A stretch of DNA of 64,000 nucleotides, taken from positions 33,274,116 through 33,338,115 of the forward strand of contig NC_068347.1 in the NCBI RefSeq assembly GCF_014633365.1. The letters run 5' to 3'. This document shows positions 1-10,992 of the stretch, piece after piece. The notes under the pieces are model-generated. The model did not search any database. It was not told the DNA's origin and worked only from the letters and a program-made list of their open reading frames with translations. A program made the position numbers and the translations under genes. This DNA comes from Diospyros lotus (lineage: Eukaryota; Streptophyta; Magnoliopsida; Ericales; Ebenaceae). How positions within the stretch are numbered: position 1 is the first letter of the stretch; every line of letters begins with the position of its first letter.

Positions 1-653
1 TGTGCAACTAAAACAAGTCAACTTGATGGCAGGGTCATTTGGATCTCTCTTTTTGTACTCACATCCTTGCTAAGGGCTGCCACACACCACTAAGCCACTG
101 CTATTGTTTCCCCTTTTTTGTGTCTGTATATGTAATTTACTTTCAGCCCACTTAGGCGAGAACTGAAAATCTACCATCATATTTCATTCATGTAAACCTC
201 CCTCCCTCCCTCATATAAAACCTTCTTAAACCTCTCAAGAAATCTACCATCATATTTCATTCATGTCCTTACCTATGAATACCATAACCAAATAAATACT
301 CAATTCATTCATAAGTATATAAATGCATGCACCGTCTAACAAAATTAAATTGGAGTACACATAAATATGATAGAGAAATAAACCACAGATAAATTAACTT
401 CATTTCTAGAACACAAGATTACTGGGGTTCAAGGATTGGCATTATATGCTGCACCAATGGCTTTTGGGTAATGGTTATGATTGCCTTGTTATAGAGGAAG
501 TGATGGTGTGCATGAGCTTCATGATGGCAACATAAGGAGCAGAAGTACTATGAAATTGAAAAAACCAACCAACCCAATGTTTGAAAATTAGACACTGGGT
601 AAATAAAAAAAATAAAGATAAAAATGATTTAGAGTAAAGAGAAAAAAGCAAAC
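1..653. other. Left edge: intron of the pTAC5 gene, no exon recognised
   Basis: This stretch follows the donor site of pTAC5 exon 3 on the minus strand and should be intron. No further exon could be recognised. The C-terminal part of the gene, including the expected zinc-finger region, must lie beyond the left edge. Confidence 0.5.
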
Positions 654-2997
654 CTTGTTAATAGCAGTTACATCACTTCCTTTTGGATCTGCATTTTCTT
701 CTAGGCCAAAAGGCCCAGAACCTTTAATTTTCTGTTCCATATACAATCTTTCCTGGAGTTCAGCTGTCATAATTCCATCTTCCGTGGAACCTATTGTGGC
801 CTGTTGAGCAAGATTTGTGATCACAATTCAGGTAAAGTTAGTTAGTTGAACAAGCGCAGAGCCGAATATCCGTAACATGTTTACATTGGCTGTTGGGTTA
901 GGTAAAGAACACATTGCTCTTCAATGAAACTCGGTACGTACTTGCCAAGTTTTCACTGCACGCTCTGTACCACTTGAGAAACTGGAAAATTCCATATCTT
1001 CTTCACCAGAATAAAAGCCCAAGTTCAGCAGAGCTTCCTGTAGGAATAACAGTATGGAACATAAAAACATCTTACAAAGCACCCACTTAAAATATAACGA
1101 GGCCACAAGCATAAGGGCAAAGGGGCAAATATGCAATGAAAGATACATAATATATATGTGTGTGTAGTACACAAAAAATTCCCATTGGAACAGTATATCT
1201 TTCAAACATATACTACTGGCCAGCAAAACAAACAAAAAAGAAAGAAATCAACACCAACAACTAGATAAAAAAAATAATAAAATTGTATGTCTTTTCATCT
1301 ACTCTAGTTCAAAGTAAATCTACAGTGGCATGTGAATCATATCAAGAATCATGAAAGGAATATTTTATACAATATTGTAAACAGGTTTTATCACTAAGCT
1401 ATGAATATTCTTTTTAAACTTCTTTTTTCATTCTTCATCCACAAAGAACGCAGGTATCCTTTCCCCTAGTGAGAAGAAAGGTGATTCTTTTTAGTCTCAT
1501 AAGTTCAATCCCGAGTCTCATGCTGTATGAAATTTGATGCAAGTAACTTAAGAAATGAAATTCTGATGTCTTCAAGGTATCAAAAGTTAAAAGTACTCAG
1601 CTTATACAAAAATGGCCTGTTTCGGTTTGCATTCATATCTGCCAACTGTTTTGTCATACTTTCTACTCTCTCAATTTCCTCTAGCTAAAAAAGTATCTTC
1701 AAATCCAGCATAGCCACAAAGGCACAAGATTTCCTTTGCAGGTATGGAAAATATCTTCTAAACGTATGACCAATAGAAACTAGACAGGGAAATTCTGTTC
1801 TGCTCTGGCATTCTTCCATTTAGATACAACTAGAAATTTGGACCAGAAATTTCAGTTTTATCTTATCAGTATTTTGAATTTGTATTAGCTATTAGATTGA
1901 GGGAAATTCAGAGTTTGGTGCCCACATTAGAGGTTCCAAAGATGTTCCTTCTTTGTTATAGACACACTTACCATAAATAGGTTACTTAGCTCTAAGCTCT
2001 AACTTCCACAAGTTCCTAACTCAACAATTTCTATAGACTCTCGTATAAACCTGTACATCATCCAGCTAAAGGTCATGAAGCCCAGAATTCTAGCATCTGC
2101 TGAAAGGAGATTCTAAGCTTCCCAGCTTACAAGGGGTACTAATACCGTTTGACACACGGAATATGGTGTAATGTGTCCCCCACTAAAAGCTAGCATGCAA
2201 AAGCAACAATAGCATTATTGACTAGCATGCACTTCGCCTTTCTTCCTAAAATGTAGTCAATCCTGTTATCCTCTTCGTATAGAACAATTCATCAAACCTA
2301 GCTCATTTCAAAGACAAGAGTACACATAGAGACAAATACACATACACCTAAAAAAATAACAAAACAAAAAAAAAAAAACTCGCCTTGTTAATTCGATAGA
2401 AGAGAAATGCAAATTGCAGACCTGCATCGCTCGAACATCCTCTCCTTCGGACCCCTTCCTCAGCGTCGCCCACCGCTTTTCCTCTTCTCGAACAACTTGC
2501 TTCACTTCATCCTCCGTTTTCCGACTCTCCACGGCCTCGCCAACAACCTGCTTCACTTCCTCCAGCTCCATCGGCACCGCACCGGACCCTCTCTCGGCGA
2601 TCTGGTTCAGCGCCTCTCCCTTCTGCAAGAGCGCAGCAGCAATGTTCGCCAGAGAGACCCCGTGGATCTCGCCCTGGCGAAGCTCGAGCTCCTGAATCCG
2701 GAGCTTGAGAGCGGTGATCTCGCGGAGGAGGGAGTCCCGCTCGGCCTGCCACCGCTGCTCCTCCCGCATCCACCGCTGCTCCTCCCGAAGCCACCGCTGC
2801 TCTTCGCGGAGCCACCTCGCCTCCTCCCTATCGAAGCTGGAGCTATTTGAAGGCGAGACAGAAAAGCATACGAGAGGTCTGGAGCGAGAAGATTTGGAAA
2901 TCAGGAACGGAAAGAGAAGATCGAGAGGTTTTGCTGGTCCATGGAAACGAGGAGGTTTGAAGCAGAGAGGCAGAGAGCTTGAAGAGATAACAGACAT
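654..2997 (-). CDS. PTAC5: pTAC5-like plastid protein with peptidoglycan-binding-like domain, 5' part (three exons)
   Basis: Three exons join in phase 0: 2997-2422, 1037-942 and 800-654, all with GT-AG borders; the gene continues past the left edge. The N-terminus is rich in Ser, Pro and basic residues, like a chloroplast transit peptide. Residues about 55-110 hold a tandem heptad (LREEQRW repeated) and a predicted coiled coil. The end of exon 1 (LRKGSEGEDVRAMQ), exon 2 (EALLNLGFYSGEED) and exon 3 (GIMTAELQERLY) together form a peptidoglycan-binding-like fold. This order matches plant pTAC5, a protein of the plastid transcriptionally active chromosome. An upstream in-frame ATG at 3036 exists. 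I prefer 2997 because a TATA-like box at 3051-3057 would place transcription start close to or below 3036. The C-terminal DnaJ-type zinc finger known in the family is not in the window. Confidence 0.82.
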
Positions 2998-3050
2998 CGA
3001 GAGAGACGGGGAGAGACCTTTTATCCGATATTTCATGGGCTCTGCCACAA

Positions 3051-3057
3051 ATATATA
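3051..3057 (-). promoter_or_regulatory. TATA-like box of the pTAC5 gene
   Basis: TATATAT reads toward the gene, 54 bases above the ATG at 2997. The spacing fits a short leader and argues against the ATG at 3036 being the main start. Confidence 0.4.
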
Positions 3058-3329
3058 GGTGGCGGGAACCTAAAGTATGCGCACTGTGCTCCTACGCTAG
3101 AGTGCGCCCTCTCTCTCGTTATGTTAAACGGGCCGGGCTGCCCGGCCCAGGAAGACACGGACCTTGCCCACAGCCCAATTAAAATATGTTTTTTAGATTC
3201 AAAATTATAATTTATAACTTTTTCCTAAAACATATATATGCGCCAAATTCATAATTTTGTCATTTACTACTCAAATTCTTTATTATTTTAATTATTCCTT
3301 TAAACTTAATTTTATTTTTATTTTGCCGT
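3058..3329. other. Upstream region of pTAC5, AT-rich
   Basis: Starts with a GC-richer segment (3058-3170) that may be promoter. It then becomes A/T-rich with no gene. Confidence 0.4.
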
Positions 3330-3770
3330 TCTTCTTCGTTCTTGCGCAGGCGCAGCACACCCGATAGCCCTAGCCGAGAGACCGCCTCACTCGAGTCACC
3401 CCCCCCCCCCACCCGTCGTCAACCTTCATCTCGTCGGCTACTACCTCACCCAACACCCAGCCCTCCTGCACCCGATAACCCGAGACCCAGCCCCCCTCTA
3501 CCCGTGGTCGAAGCGTCGACCCTAGCCCTAGGTCATCAGCGGCTAACCCTCACCTCGCCGTCGCCACGTCAGACCCAAACGCCTTCACCGTCGGCGACGG
3601 CTTCCCCCACCCAACACACAGCCCCCCTGCACCTGATAGTCCGAGACCCAGCCCACCCCCCCGCCCCGTCGAACGCGACAGCAAACCCTAAGCCATTTCA
3701 CCCTCCTCACCTCACCGTCAACGATCTTGCGGGTATCACCGTCATCGATTTGAGAAGGTAATACAATTTC
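3330..3770. repeat. C-rich patch with an internal ~161-bp-spaced repeat
   Basis: A C-rich island in AT-rich DNA. A block starting at 3447 (CACCCAACAC...CCCGATAACCCGAGACC) recurs with changes at 3608. It can be read as a Pro/Ser/Thr-rich frame of about 139 codons, but the composition alone explains the lack of stops and no domain is seen. It may be a transposon-carried fragment or the 5' leader of an unseen transcript. Confidence 0.45.
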
Positions 3771-4456
3771 GGCAACTTAATCGTCGTGTGGTTTTGATTG
3801 TCATGTCCGATCTGGTTGGTTTCCCATGCTGTTTGATTAATCTTTCGATGCTTTGACTCGGCTTTGCGAATTCGTTGTTTAACTTGTTTCTGTTTTGTGA
3901 TTTGGTTCGTTGTTTACTTGTTTCTGTTTTGTGTTTTGTGATTTGGTTCTGTTTCAGTGTTTTGTGATTTGCTGTTTGTTAAACCTATAGATACCTTCCA
4001 TGTATCTATTGGTTTTCTTCCATGTATCCAATGTTGGGATATCCGTGTACTGAATGTTGAATTGATCACAAAATTAAAAAACGCGAAGAGATTGCAATCT
4101 CGGGGGCCTGTGATGGGTGAATATGGCAATCAATTTTGGAACAGAAAGCTTTTTATTGGATGATGATGATGATGAGGCTGAGGATGATGCCCCCACACTT
4201 TAGTCTAACTTTGAGCAATTAAGTTTTCCTTAGCCTATGCTCTCTGGAAAAGGAATTTGAATTTGGTTTCTTAGTGTAGTAGGAATTCAGTAATCCACTG
4301 TAATTGTCATGAGTCAAAAATCATCCCATGTTTTCTGTTTTGTTGGTTTTCAGTGTTTTCTGTTGCTGATGATAGGAGGTTAGGAACTTAGAAATCAAGA
4401 TGTATTTGGAATTGACTTGGAGGTAAATTAAATTAATATATCAGGATGTCAAGGAA
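3771..4456. other. Intergenic, T-rich, no gene recognised
   Basis: Contains short T/G-rich duplications (TTTCTGTTTTGTG, about 3887-3930) and a GATGATGATGATGA run near 4161. No coding support. Confidence 0.4.
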
Positions 4457-4736
4457 TTGAATCAAGATGTATTCGGTTCTATTTTTTTGCTGTTTTTCAG
4501 TTTAGTTTTTGGTTCGGTTAGTTTAAAGGCCAAATCGGTTAATTCGGTTCGGTTTTTGGGCTATTTTTCTGGTTTGGTTTTTGGTTCGATTAGTTCAAAG
4601 TTCAAATCAGTTAATTCAGTTTCGGTTATTTCAGTTAGTGTATTAAGTTGGTTCGGTTATATTCAATGGGGCGGTTCAGTTCGGTTAGGTAAAATGGGGC
4701 AATTCGGTTCAGTTATAACTGAATGCACACCCCTAA
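4457..4736. mobile_element. CGGTT-rich element, hAT-like right end
   Basis: Dense in TTCGGTT/GGTTCGGTT words and ending at about 4721-4734 in GAATGCACACCCCTA. Read from the other strand this is TAGGGGTGTGCATTC, the kind of terminus seen in plant hAT elements. The left terminus and a target duplication were not found, so the left limit is approximate. Related sequence occurs at 6590-6872 and inside the 15.4-20 kb array. Confidence 0.45.
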
Positions 4737-5335
4737 GTCTGGGGGCGCTACTTCGAGCATGCGATAGGGAGAGATCAAGTGTGTGATGCCGACGTGAGCC
4801 TTCTGCCTTCGACTTCTCGAGAGTCAGAGAGATCGAGAGAGACCCACACAACAAAGAAACCCTAAGCCTAATAGATACCCTACCGTCGGTTTGTCGCCGT
4901 CGGTAAGCTCCTTCCGTCCTACTCCTAGCCAAAACCCTAGTCCTAAATCCTAATTGGTTACCATCGGTTAGTTTCGAGTCTTTCGACAATCAACCCACAC
5001 CACACTGACAACTGGACAGACAGTCTTCCTTTCCTTGTGTGCTGTGACAATCGACCCACATCGACAACTGACAGGTTAGTTTCGAATTTTCGTTATGTTA
5101 GGGTTTAAGATTCTAGCATTATGCTCGCGAGAATTTTAGTTCTAGGGCTTTTCCTGTGGCTGAATGGTTCTCTACTGTAAATTTTCGTTATGTTAGGATA
5201 TCTTGAGGGATTGGTCCACACTCCAAAGTCCACAGGAATTGGATCCAAATATATATATATATGTTCTCACTTCTCACCTTGTGCTTTGGCCTCTGGGAAG
5301 ACGTTATGAGAATTTTTTATGACATTTGTAGTCTT

Positions 5336-5337
<2 letters not shown>

Positions 5338-5382
<45 letters not shown>

Positions 5383-5383
5383 G
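5338..5383. repeat. (CT)n-(TA)n microsatellite
   Basis: About 17 CT units run directly into a TA run. Confidence 0.9.
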
Positions 5384-6415
5384 TGCAGTATTGACATGTA
5401 AAAATAAATCTATTCTATTTCCAAGAGAAAGGAAATAATTTATAAAGATGAAAATGGAAACATTTTGTGCTTTTGTGATTTAATGGGCTTGCATTGCCTT
5501 CTGTTGGTGGTCAATGTCATTTTGTTCTACATGCCTTTCTTACCAAAGGAGTGGAAAAAAGCAACCACTTTCTAGTCTCTTTAATTTCAGGAATTTTCTA
5601 AAGGGGAACCATGAACCCAATGATTTGTGTGTGTGTGTGTAGATGTTGATTAGGGCATACTCTTTACTTTTTCTCTATATTCAGTTCTTTTGATTTCCAT
5701 ATATATTATGGTAGCTAATTTAAAAGGGGTGTGATGTAATTCAAAGGAGAGTGCCCTCCCTTACAATTAAGAGTGGGGGTGCTGATGCACCAGATACCCT
5801 AGAATTATTCTTTCCGGATCCAAGATTTTTAGTGAGATCCATTGAGATTGACACAAGTATATGTTCAAATGGTAGCAAAAATATCACCAGGATGGTAGCT
5901 CTATTAGTGATGTCTCAAGTTTGAGCATAACATCTAGTGATGTGATTGCTTGGGTGATATCATACTGGACATATGATTCAAGGGTTTAAGTCTAAGAGGG
6001 GATGACAATGTCTTAAATAATTCATTACAAAGTTTATACTAAATAATGGTAATGTTATCAGTGGAGAATCTGGATATGCTTATGTGTTTGCAACTCTGAT
6101 GGAATGCAGGATGGTTCGTGTAGACTGTAGAGTGGCCCTAGGATCATTCTGGCCAAACTAGCACGGCCGTGAAGATGGAATGCAGGATGCTTATGTGCCA
6201 AGGTACTTGATACTCTTGATGTTAATTGTTAAGATATTAGACATGAACATTCTGGCAAAACTAGCACAGCCGTGAAGATGAAATCAATATAACAGTTGCT
6301 TAGGGATTTTGAATGGTTAAAGCAGATAACCGTGTTGCTTGTAAAGGTATAGTGTATAAATTTGCCATATTTTGCTTATGGATTTTGAATGGTTAAAGCA
6401 AGCTCTTTTTTTATG

Positions 6416-6416
6416 C

Positions 6417-6447
<31 letters not shown>

Positions 6448-6449
6448 CA
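6416..6449. repeat. (CT)n microsatellite
   Basis: CT run with one interruption (CCC). Confidence 0.85.
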
Positions 6450-6589
6450 CATTCATATCCTTTGCTAATGTTTGTATAGATCATTCCCTTTATACAAAAA
6501 TTCATGTAGAGATTGATGTTGGAATATGCACATGAAGTGTTGCATAATTTTGTAGAATGAAATTAACAGTAAGGGTATATGAAATTAAC

Positions 6590-6872
6590 AGTTCGGTTTT
6601 TGGTTATTTGTTTTGTTAATCGATTAGTTCGGTTTTTTCGGTTCAGTCTATCGGTTAGTTCGGTTTCCAGTTTTGGGTTTTTTAGTGTTAGTTCAGTTTT
6701 CAATTTTTGGTTCGGTTTACGTGGTTTAGAATCGGTTAGTTCGATTTTCGGTTAGTTCGGTTATTGAGTTAATTGGTTCGGTTCGGTTAGGTTAGTGGTC
6801 CCTGTTCGATTAATTCAGTTAATACAATTCAGTTGATTCGGTAACTAAACCGATCTGTTGCACACTCCTATG
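6590..6872. mobile_element. CGGTT-rich element, second copy of the type
   Basis: Repeated GTTCGGTT and TCGGTTAG words. It ends in GTTGCACACTCCTA, whose complement TAGGAGTGTGCAAC matches the terminus type at 4721-4734. A clear left terminus is missing. Confidence 0.45.
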
Positions 6873-7600
6873 TGAGAATGAGAAAATTTGAGAAAAATGA
6901 CTCCCGGGAAATAAAATAAAACTGCTTAGAGAGAGAGATTATGGAGAAAGAATGGATACTGCTTATAGGGACAGTTGAGACAACGGTTTGAAATTTTTTT
7001 TATATTTAATTATAATTTATTTATATAAGAGCGTTGTATTAAATATTTTTTAGTGTTTAAGTAATTTTATTTTATTTTAAAGTTTTTAATTTTATAATAA
7101 TAATTAAAATATAAAAAATGTATTTTAATAAAGTGCACTTATTATATTTTATTTCAACCCAAAAATATTTGTAATGATTAATAATAAATTTATAATATTC
7201 TAATATTTATTAATTAATAAAATTAAAATATATATAATAAATACATTTTATTTAAAAATACATTATTTTTACGCTTTAATTATTATTTAAAAACAACCAT
7301 TAGCATTATATTTTTAAGAAATAAAAACCTGATTGTAGATATAAAAAAGAAAAACTATTAAAAAAGAGATAAAAAATAAAAAAATTGAAGAATAAATTTT
7401 TTTTTATTAATTTATTTAACCACATTAGAGATTATTATTATTTTTAAAATTTAATAATCTTAAAAGTGATTAGTATAATTTATCCTACGATATAAATGCA
7501 TTTTGCGTTCAAAGTGAAAAAAATACTAGTTCACAAGGATTTATAAAATTATTTTTTAAAATAACTCAAATAACTGGATCTGAATGCAATTTACTTATTA
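6873..7600. other. Very AT-rich spacer, no gene
   Basis: Almost pure A/T from about 6985 to 7600, with frequent TAATTAATAAAT words. No coding frame. Confidence 0.6.
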
Positions 7601-7619
7601 TTTTGTCATGTTATTTTTG

Positions 7620-8418
7620 CAGACCGACGAGCCTGAGCCCAAGCCCAAGCTTAAGCTTGAATGGTATCTTCTGCTTCTCTCCTCTCTCCCATCGAATCCA
7701 TATTCTGCAAACCCTAGGCTTGTGGAAGCAACTCTATCGGCTTCGCTGTAATTTTCTCTCTGAATCCATCTTCAGAGATCTATTTTCTATCCAATCCATC
7801 GCAAGTATCATGTTCGTCTTTGTCGTAATAGTTGAATCACATTTGAAACAAACAACTTGTGTGCCGCCTAAGATGAATATTGAAAAGAATATTAAAATTT
7901 CTTTGACTTCTGTTTTCAAATTCCTTTGTTTTCAACTTCCCCGTTGTATCGTTGTTGTGAAATCTCTATATCATATAGTAGCAAACCCAAATTTTCCAAA
8001 TTCAAAACCCTAGATTTTCAATTCCCAGTTTTGTGCACAAGTTGTAGATATAATTTTTGTTTTTCCTTGTTTATAGCTTTCTGTATTGAATTACTAATTC
8101 CTTCCACAAAAGAGAAGGCATAAGGACAGAAGTGAAAATGGCCTACTGTTTATCTTCACTTTGGGGTACACGAAAAGCAAGATCAAAATCCAACATAGTT
8201 TATTATTGTTTGCATTTTTCTTCTCGATTTGAAGTGGTTTTTGACTGTTGCTTTTCTTATATATGCAGGTTGTTGATTTCTGAACCCTGTACCTTCTGGA
8301 GAGAAAAGAACCCCGTTTAATTTAGTATTTTAAAGAAGCTACAGGAAGCATAGAAAGTTAAGTAGGCTGTCAGCTTCTCATTCTTGAGTAATTTTTTTTG
8401 CTCCTTGGCGTGATAAAA
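7620..8418 (+). promoter_or_regulatory. Probable 5' leader of SF3A1 with a leader intron
   Basis: CT-rich leader-like sequence starts near 7640 (CTTCTCTCCTCTCTCCC, CCCTAGG). A good acceptor, TATATGCAG, ends at 8268, followed by untranslated sequence with stops down to the ATG at 8419. This suggests a first non-coding exon and an intron. Which donor is used (for example near 7803) cannot be decided by eye. Confidence 0.4.
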
Positions 8419-10992
8419 ATGCTGGGTACGCTACCGATATTACCTCTTCCAGCACCACCCTCTGATGGGGATCTTGGCCCTCTTCCTCCATCTCAAGTTC
8501 CAGAGCAATCTGATGATGAAAAGAAATCAGAGGCCGAGGATCAGAACCAAGCAAACAGAGCCAATTCTGTTCCTACATCAATTGCAACGCACACGAGGAG
8601 CATTGGAATGGTACATCCACCTGCAGACGTAAGGAATATTGTGGATAAAACGGCACAGTTTGTGGCAAAGAATGGACCTGAGTTTGAGAATAGAATTATT
8701 GCAAACAATGCTGGCAATGTTAAGTTCAGTTTCTTGAATACATCTAGTCCATACCATGCTTACTACCAGCACCGACTCTCTGAGTTTCGTGCTCAAAATC
8801 AGGCTTCGATACAGCAGCAGCTGTCTTCTGAACCAGTGGAATCATCTGCTCCAGAGACAGCCCCTTCGGCTCCAGTTTCTGATGGGAATGAGGCAGGTGC
8901 AAAACCTGATCCCTCAGCTCTGTTTAGGCCTGTCCGCAAAGTTCTTGAGCCCCCTGAGGCTGAGCAGTATACTGTTAGGCTTCCAGAGGGAATTACAGGA
9001 GAAGAATTAGATATTATTAAACTCACAGCCCAGTTTGTTGCTCGAAATGGGAAATCTTTCTTGACAGGACTTACTAGCAGAGAGATTAACAATCCCCAAT
9101 TCCATTTTTTGAAGCCAACACACAGTATGTTCATGTTTTTTACATCACTTGCTGATGCGTATTCAAAAGTTTTGATGCCTCCAAAGGGATTGACAGACAA
9201 GTTGAAGAAGAGTGTTACTGATATGACTACCGTGCTTGAACGGTGCTTGCATCGGTTGGAGTGGGAGCGCTCACAAGAGCAGGCAAGACAGAAAGCTGAA
9301 GATGAGATTGAGCAGGAGCGCTTGCAAATGGCTATGATAGATTGGCATGACTTTGTTGTGGTTGAGACTATAGATTTTGCAGATGATGAGGATGAGGAGT
9401 TACCTGCTCCAATGACCCTTGAGGAGGTTATAAGGAGGAGCAAGATGACAACTATGGTAGAAGAAGATATTGTTGAGCCTGGAAAGGAGGTGGAAATGGA
9501 GATGGATGACGAAGAGGTGCAACTTGTTGAAGAAGGTATGAGAGCAGCTAATCTTGAAGAGAATGGAGAAGTGAGGAAGAATGAGATGAGAGCGACTCCA
9601 GAGGAACAGGAACCACCAATGAGAATTGTGAAGAACTGGAGGAGGCCTGAGGAAAGGATCCCTGCAGAAAGAGACCCTACAAAATACGTTGTTTCACCAA
9701 TCACTGGTGAGCTAATTCCCATTAATGAGATGTCTGAACATATGAGGATTTCTCTCATTGATCCAAAGTACAAGGAGCAGAAAGAGAGAATGTTTGCAAA
9801 GATTCGAGAGACTACTCTTGCTCAGGACGAAGAAATTTCCCGAAACATAGTGGGACTAGCACGAACCCGACCTGATATTTTTGGTACCACTGAGGAGGAA
9901 GTTTCTAATGCAGTCAAGGCTGAGATCGAGAAGAAAAAAGATGAGCAACCAAAGCAGGTTATATGGGATGGTCACACTGGGAGCATTGGTCGGACTGCAA
10001 CACAGGCCATGTCCATGAATACCAGCGGAGAGGACCAAAATGATGCTGCAAGCAATGATTCAAGGAATCTTCCTGGTCCTGCAGCTCCTCCCCCTCCTAA
10101 ACCTGGTGTCCCATCAATTCGACCACTCCCTCCGCCCCCAGGACTAGCTCTAAATCTTCCACGTGTACCTCCAAATGCAGTCCAGTATTCAGGTCCAACA
10201 AGTAGTGGGATGCTTGTTCCACCTCCACCCAGGCCACCAGTTGTTAACATGATTCCATCTATTCGGCCACCGCCTCCTCCAATCTCCTTAATCCCTGGAC
10301 AGCAACATCTTTCGGTAAATCATCCACCCCCAATGCCTCCAAATTCTGTGAATCCACCTAGTATTCCTATACCGCCTCCACCTGGGTCTCAATTTACACC
10401 TTTGTCAGCACCTCGGCCTTTTGTTCCTCTTCCCGTACCTCAGCCTGGCGTGCATATGGTTCCACCACCACCTTTACCTCAAGGAATGCCTCCACCACCA
10501 CCACCTGAGGAAGCTCCTCCACCGCTTCCGGATGAACCTGAACCGAAGAGACAGAGGCTCGATGATTCTGCACTTATTCCCGAAGATCAGTTCCTGGCAC
10601 AACATCCTGTATGAAGCATCTCCGCTTTTTATCTTTGTTGATCATTTTTTGAGTTATTTTTGCCTCTAGAGTGATTTTCACTTCCTGCTTGAGGTAATAA
10701 TGCATTTCTACTTTTGCTGCAGGGACCTGTTCGCATCAACGTTTCTGTGCCAAATGTTGACGAAGGAAACCTCAAGGGGCAAGTACTGGAGATTACAGTG
10801 CAGTCCTTATCCGAAACTGTTGGCAATCTGAAAGAGAAAATTGCAGGGGAGATCCAGCTTCCTGCCAACAAACAGAAGCTGAGTGGAAAGGCAGGTTTCC
10901 TGAAGGATAATCTATCACTTGCTTATTACAATGTTGCAGGAGGGGAATCACTTACTCTTTCTTTAAGAGAACGAGGTGGTAGGAAGAGATGA
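8419..10992 (+). CDS. SF3A1: Splicing factor 3A subunit 1 (SF3A1/PRP21)
   Basis: Two exons, 8419-10608 and 10723-10992, join in phase 0 (CCT|GTATGA...TGCAG|GGA) to give 819 residues, close to other plant SF3A1 proteins. SF3A1 is part of the U2 snRNP in the nucleus and helps form the pre-spliceosome at the branch site. In order: two SURP modules at about 70-112 (VRNIVDKTAQFVAKNG) and 197-240 (LDIIKLTAQFVARNG); an acidic, charged middle; the conserved SF3A1 block from about 422 (KYVVSPITGELIP, GLARTRPDIFG); a long Pro-rich stretch at about 553-708; and a C-terminal ubiquitin-like domain at 731-819 that is the whole of exon 2. The frame is open from a TTG at 8398, but the first ATG is at 8419. 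Everything looks intact. Confidence 0.95.

Larger units (their letters stand above)
4737..6589. other. Intergenic with microsatellites and short duplications
   Basis: Contains (CT)n followed by (TA)n at 5338-5383, (GT)n at 5627-5640 and (CT)n at 6416-6449. Short imperfect duplications near 6110-6390 repeat ACTAGCACGGCCGTGAAGATG-like and GGATTTTGAATGGTTAAAGC-like text. The stretch 4790-5100 has CCCTAA/ACCCTAG words typical of plant 5' leaders, but no open frame follows. Confidence 0.45.

Noticed and set aside
2407..2850. Long plus-strand frame opposite pTAC5 exon 1
   Set aside because: Low-complexity antisense of the REEQRW repeats. The minus frame has domain content and correct splicing.
8799..9773. 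324-codon minus frame opposite SF3A1
   Set aside because: Antisense shadow of a conserved coding exon, Ser-rich because it mirrors acidic codons.
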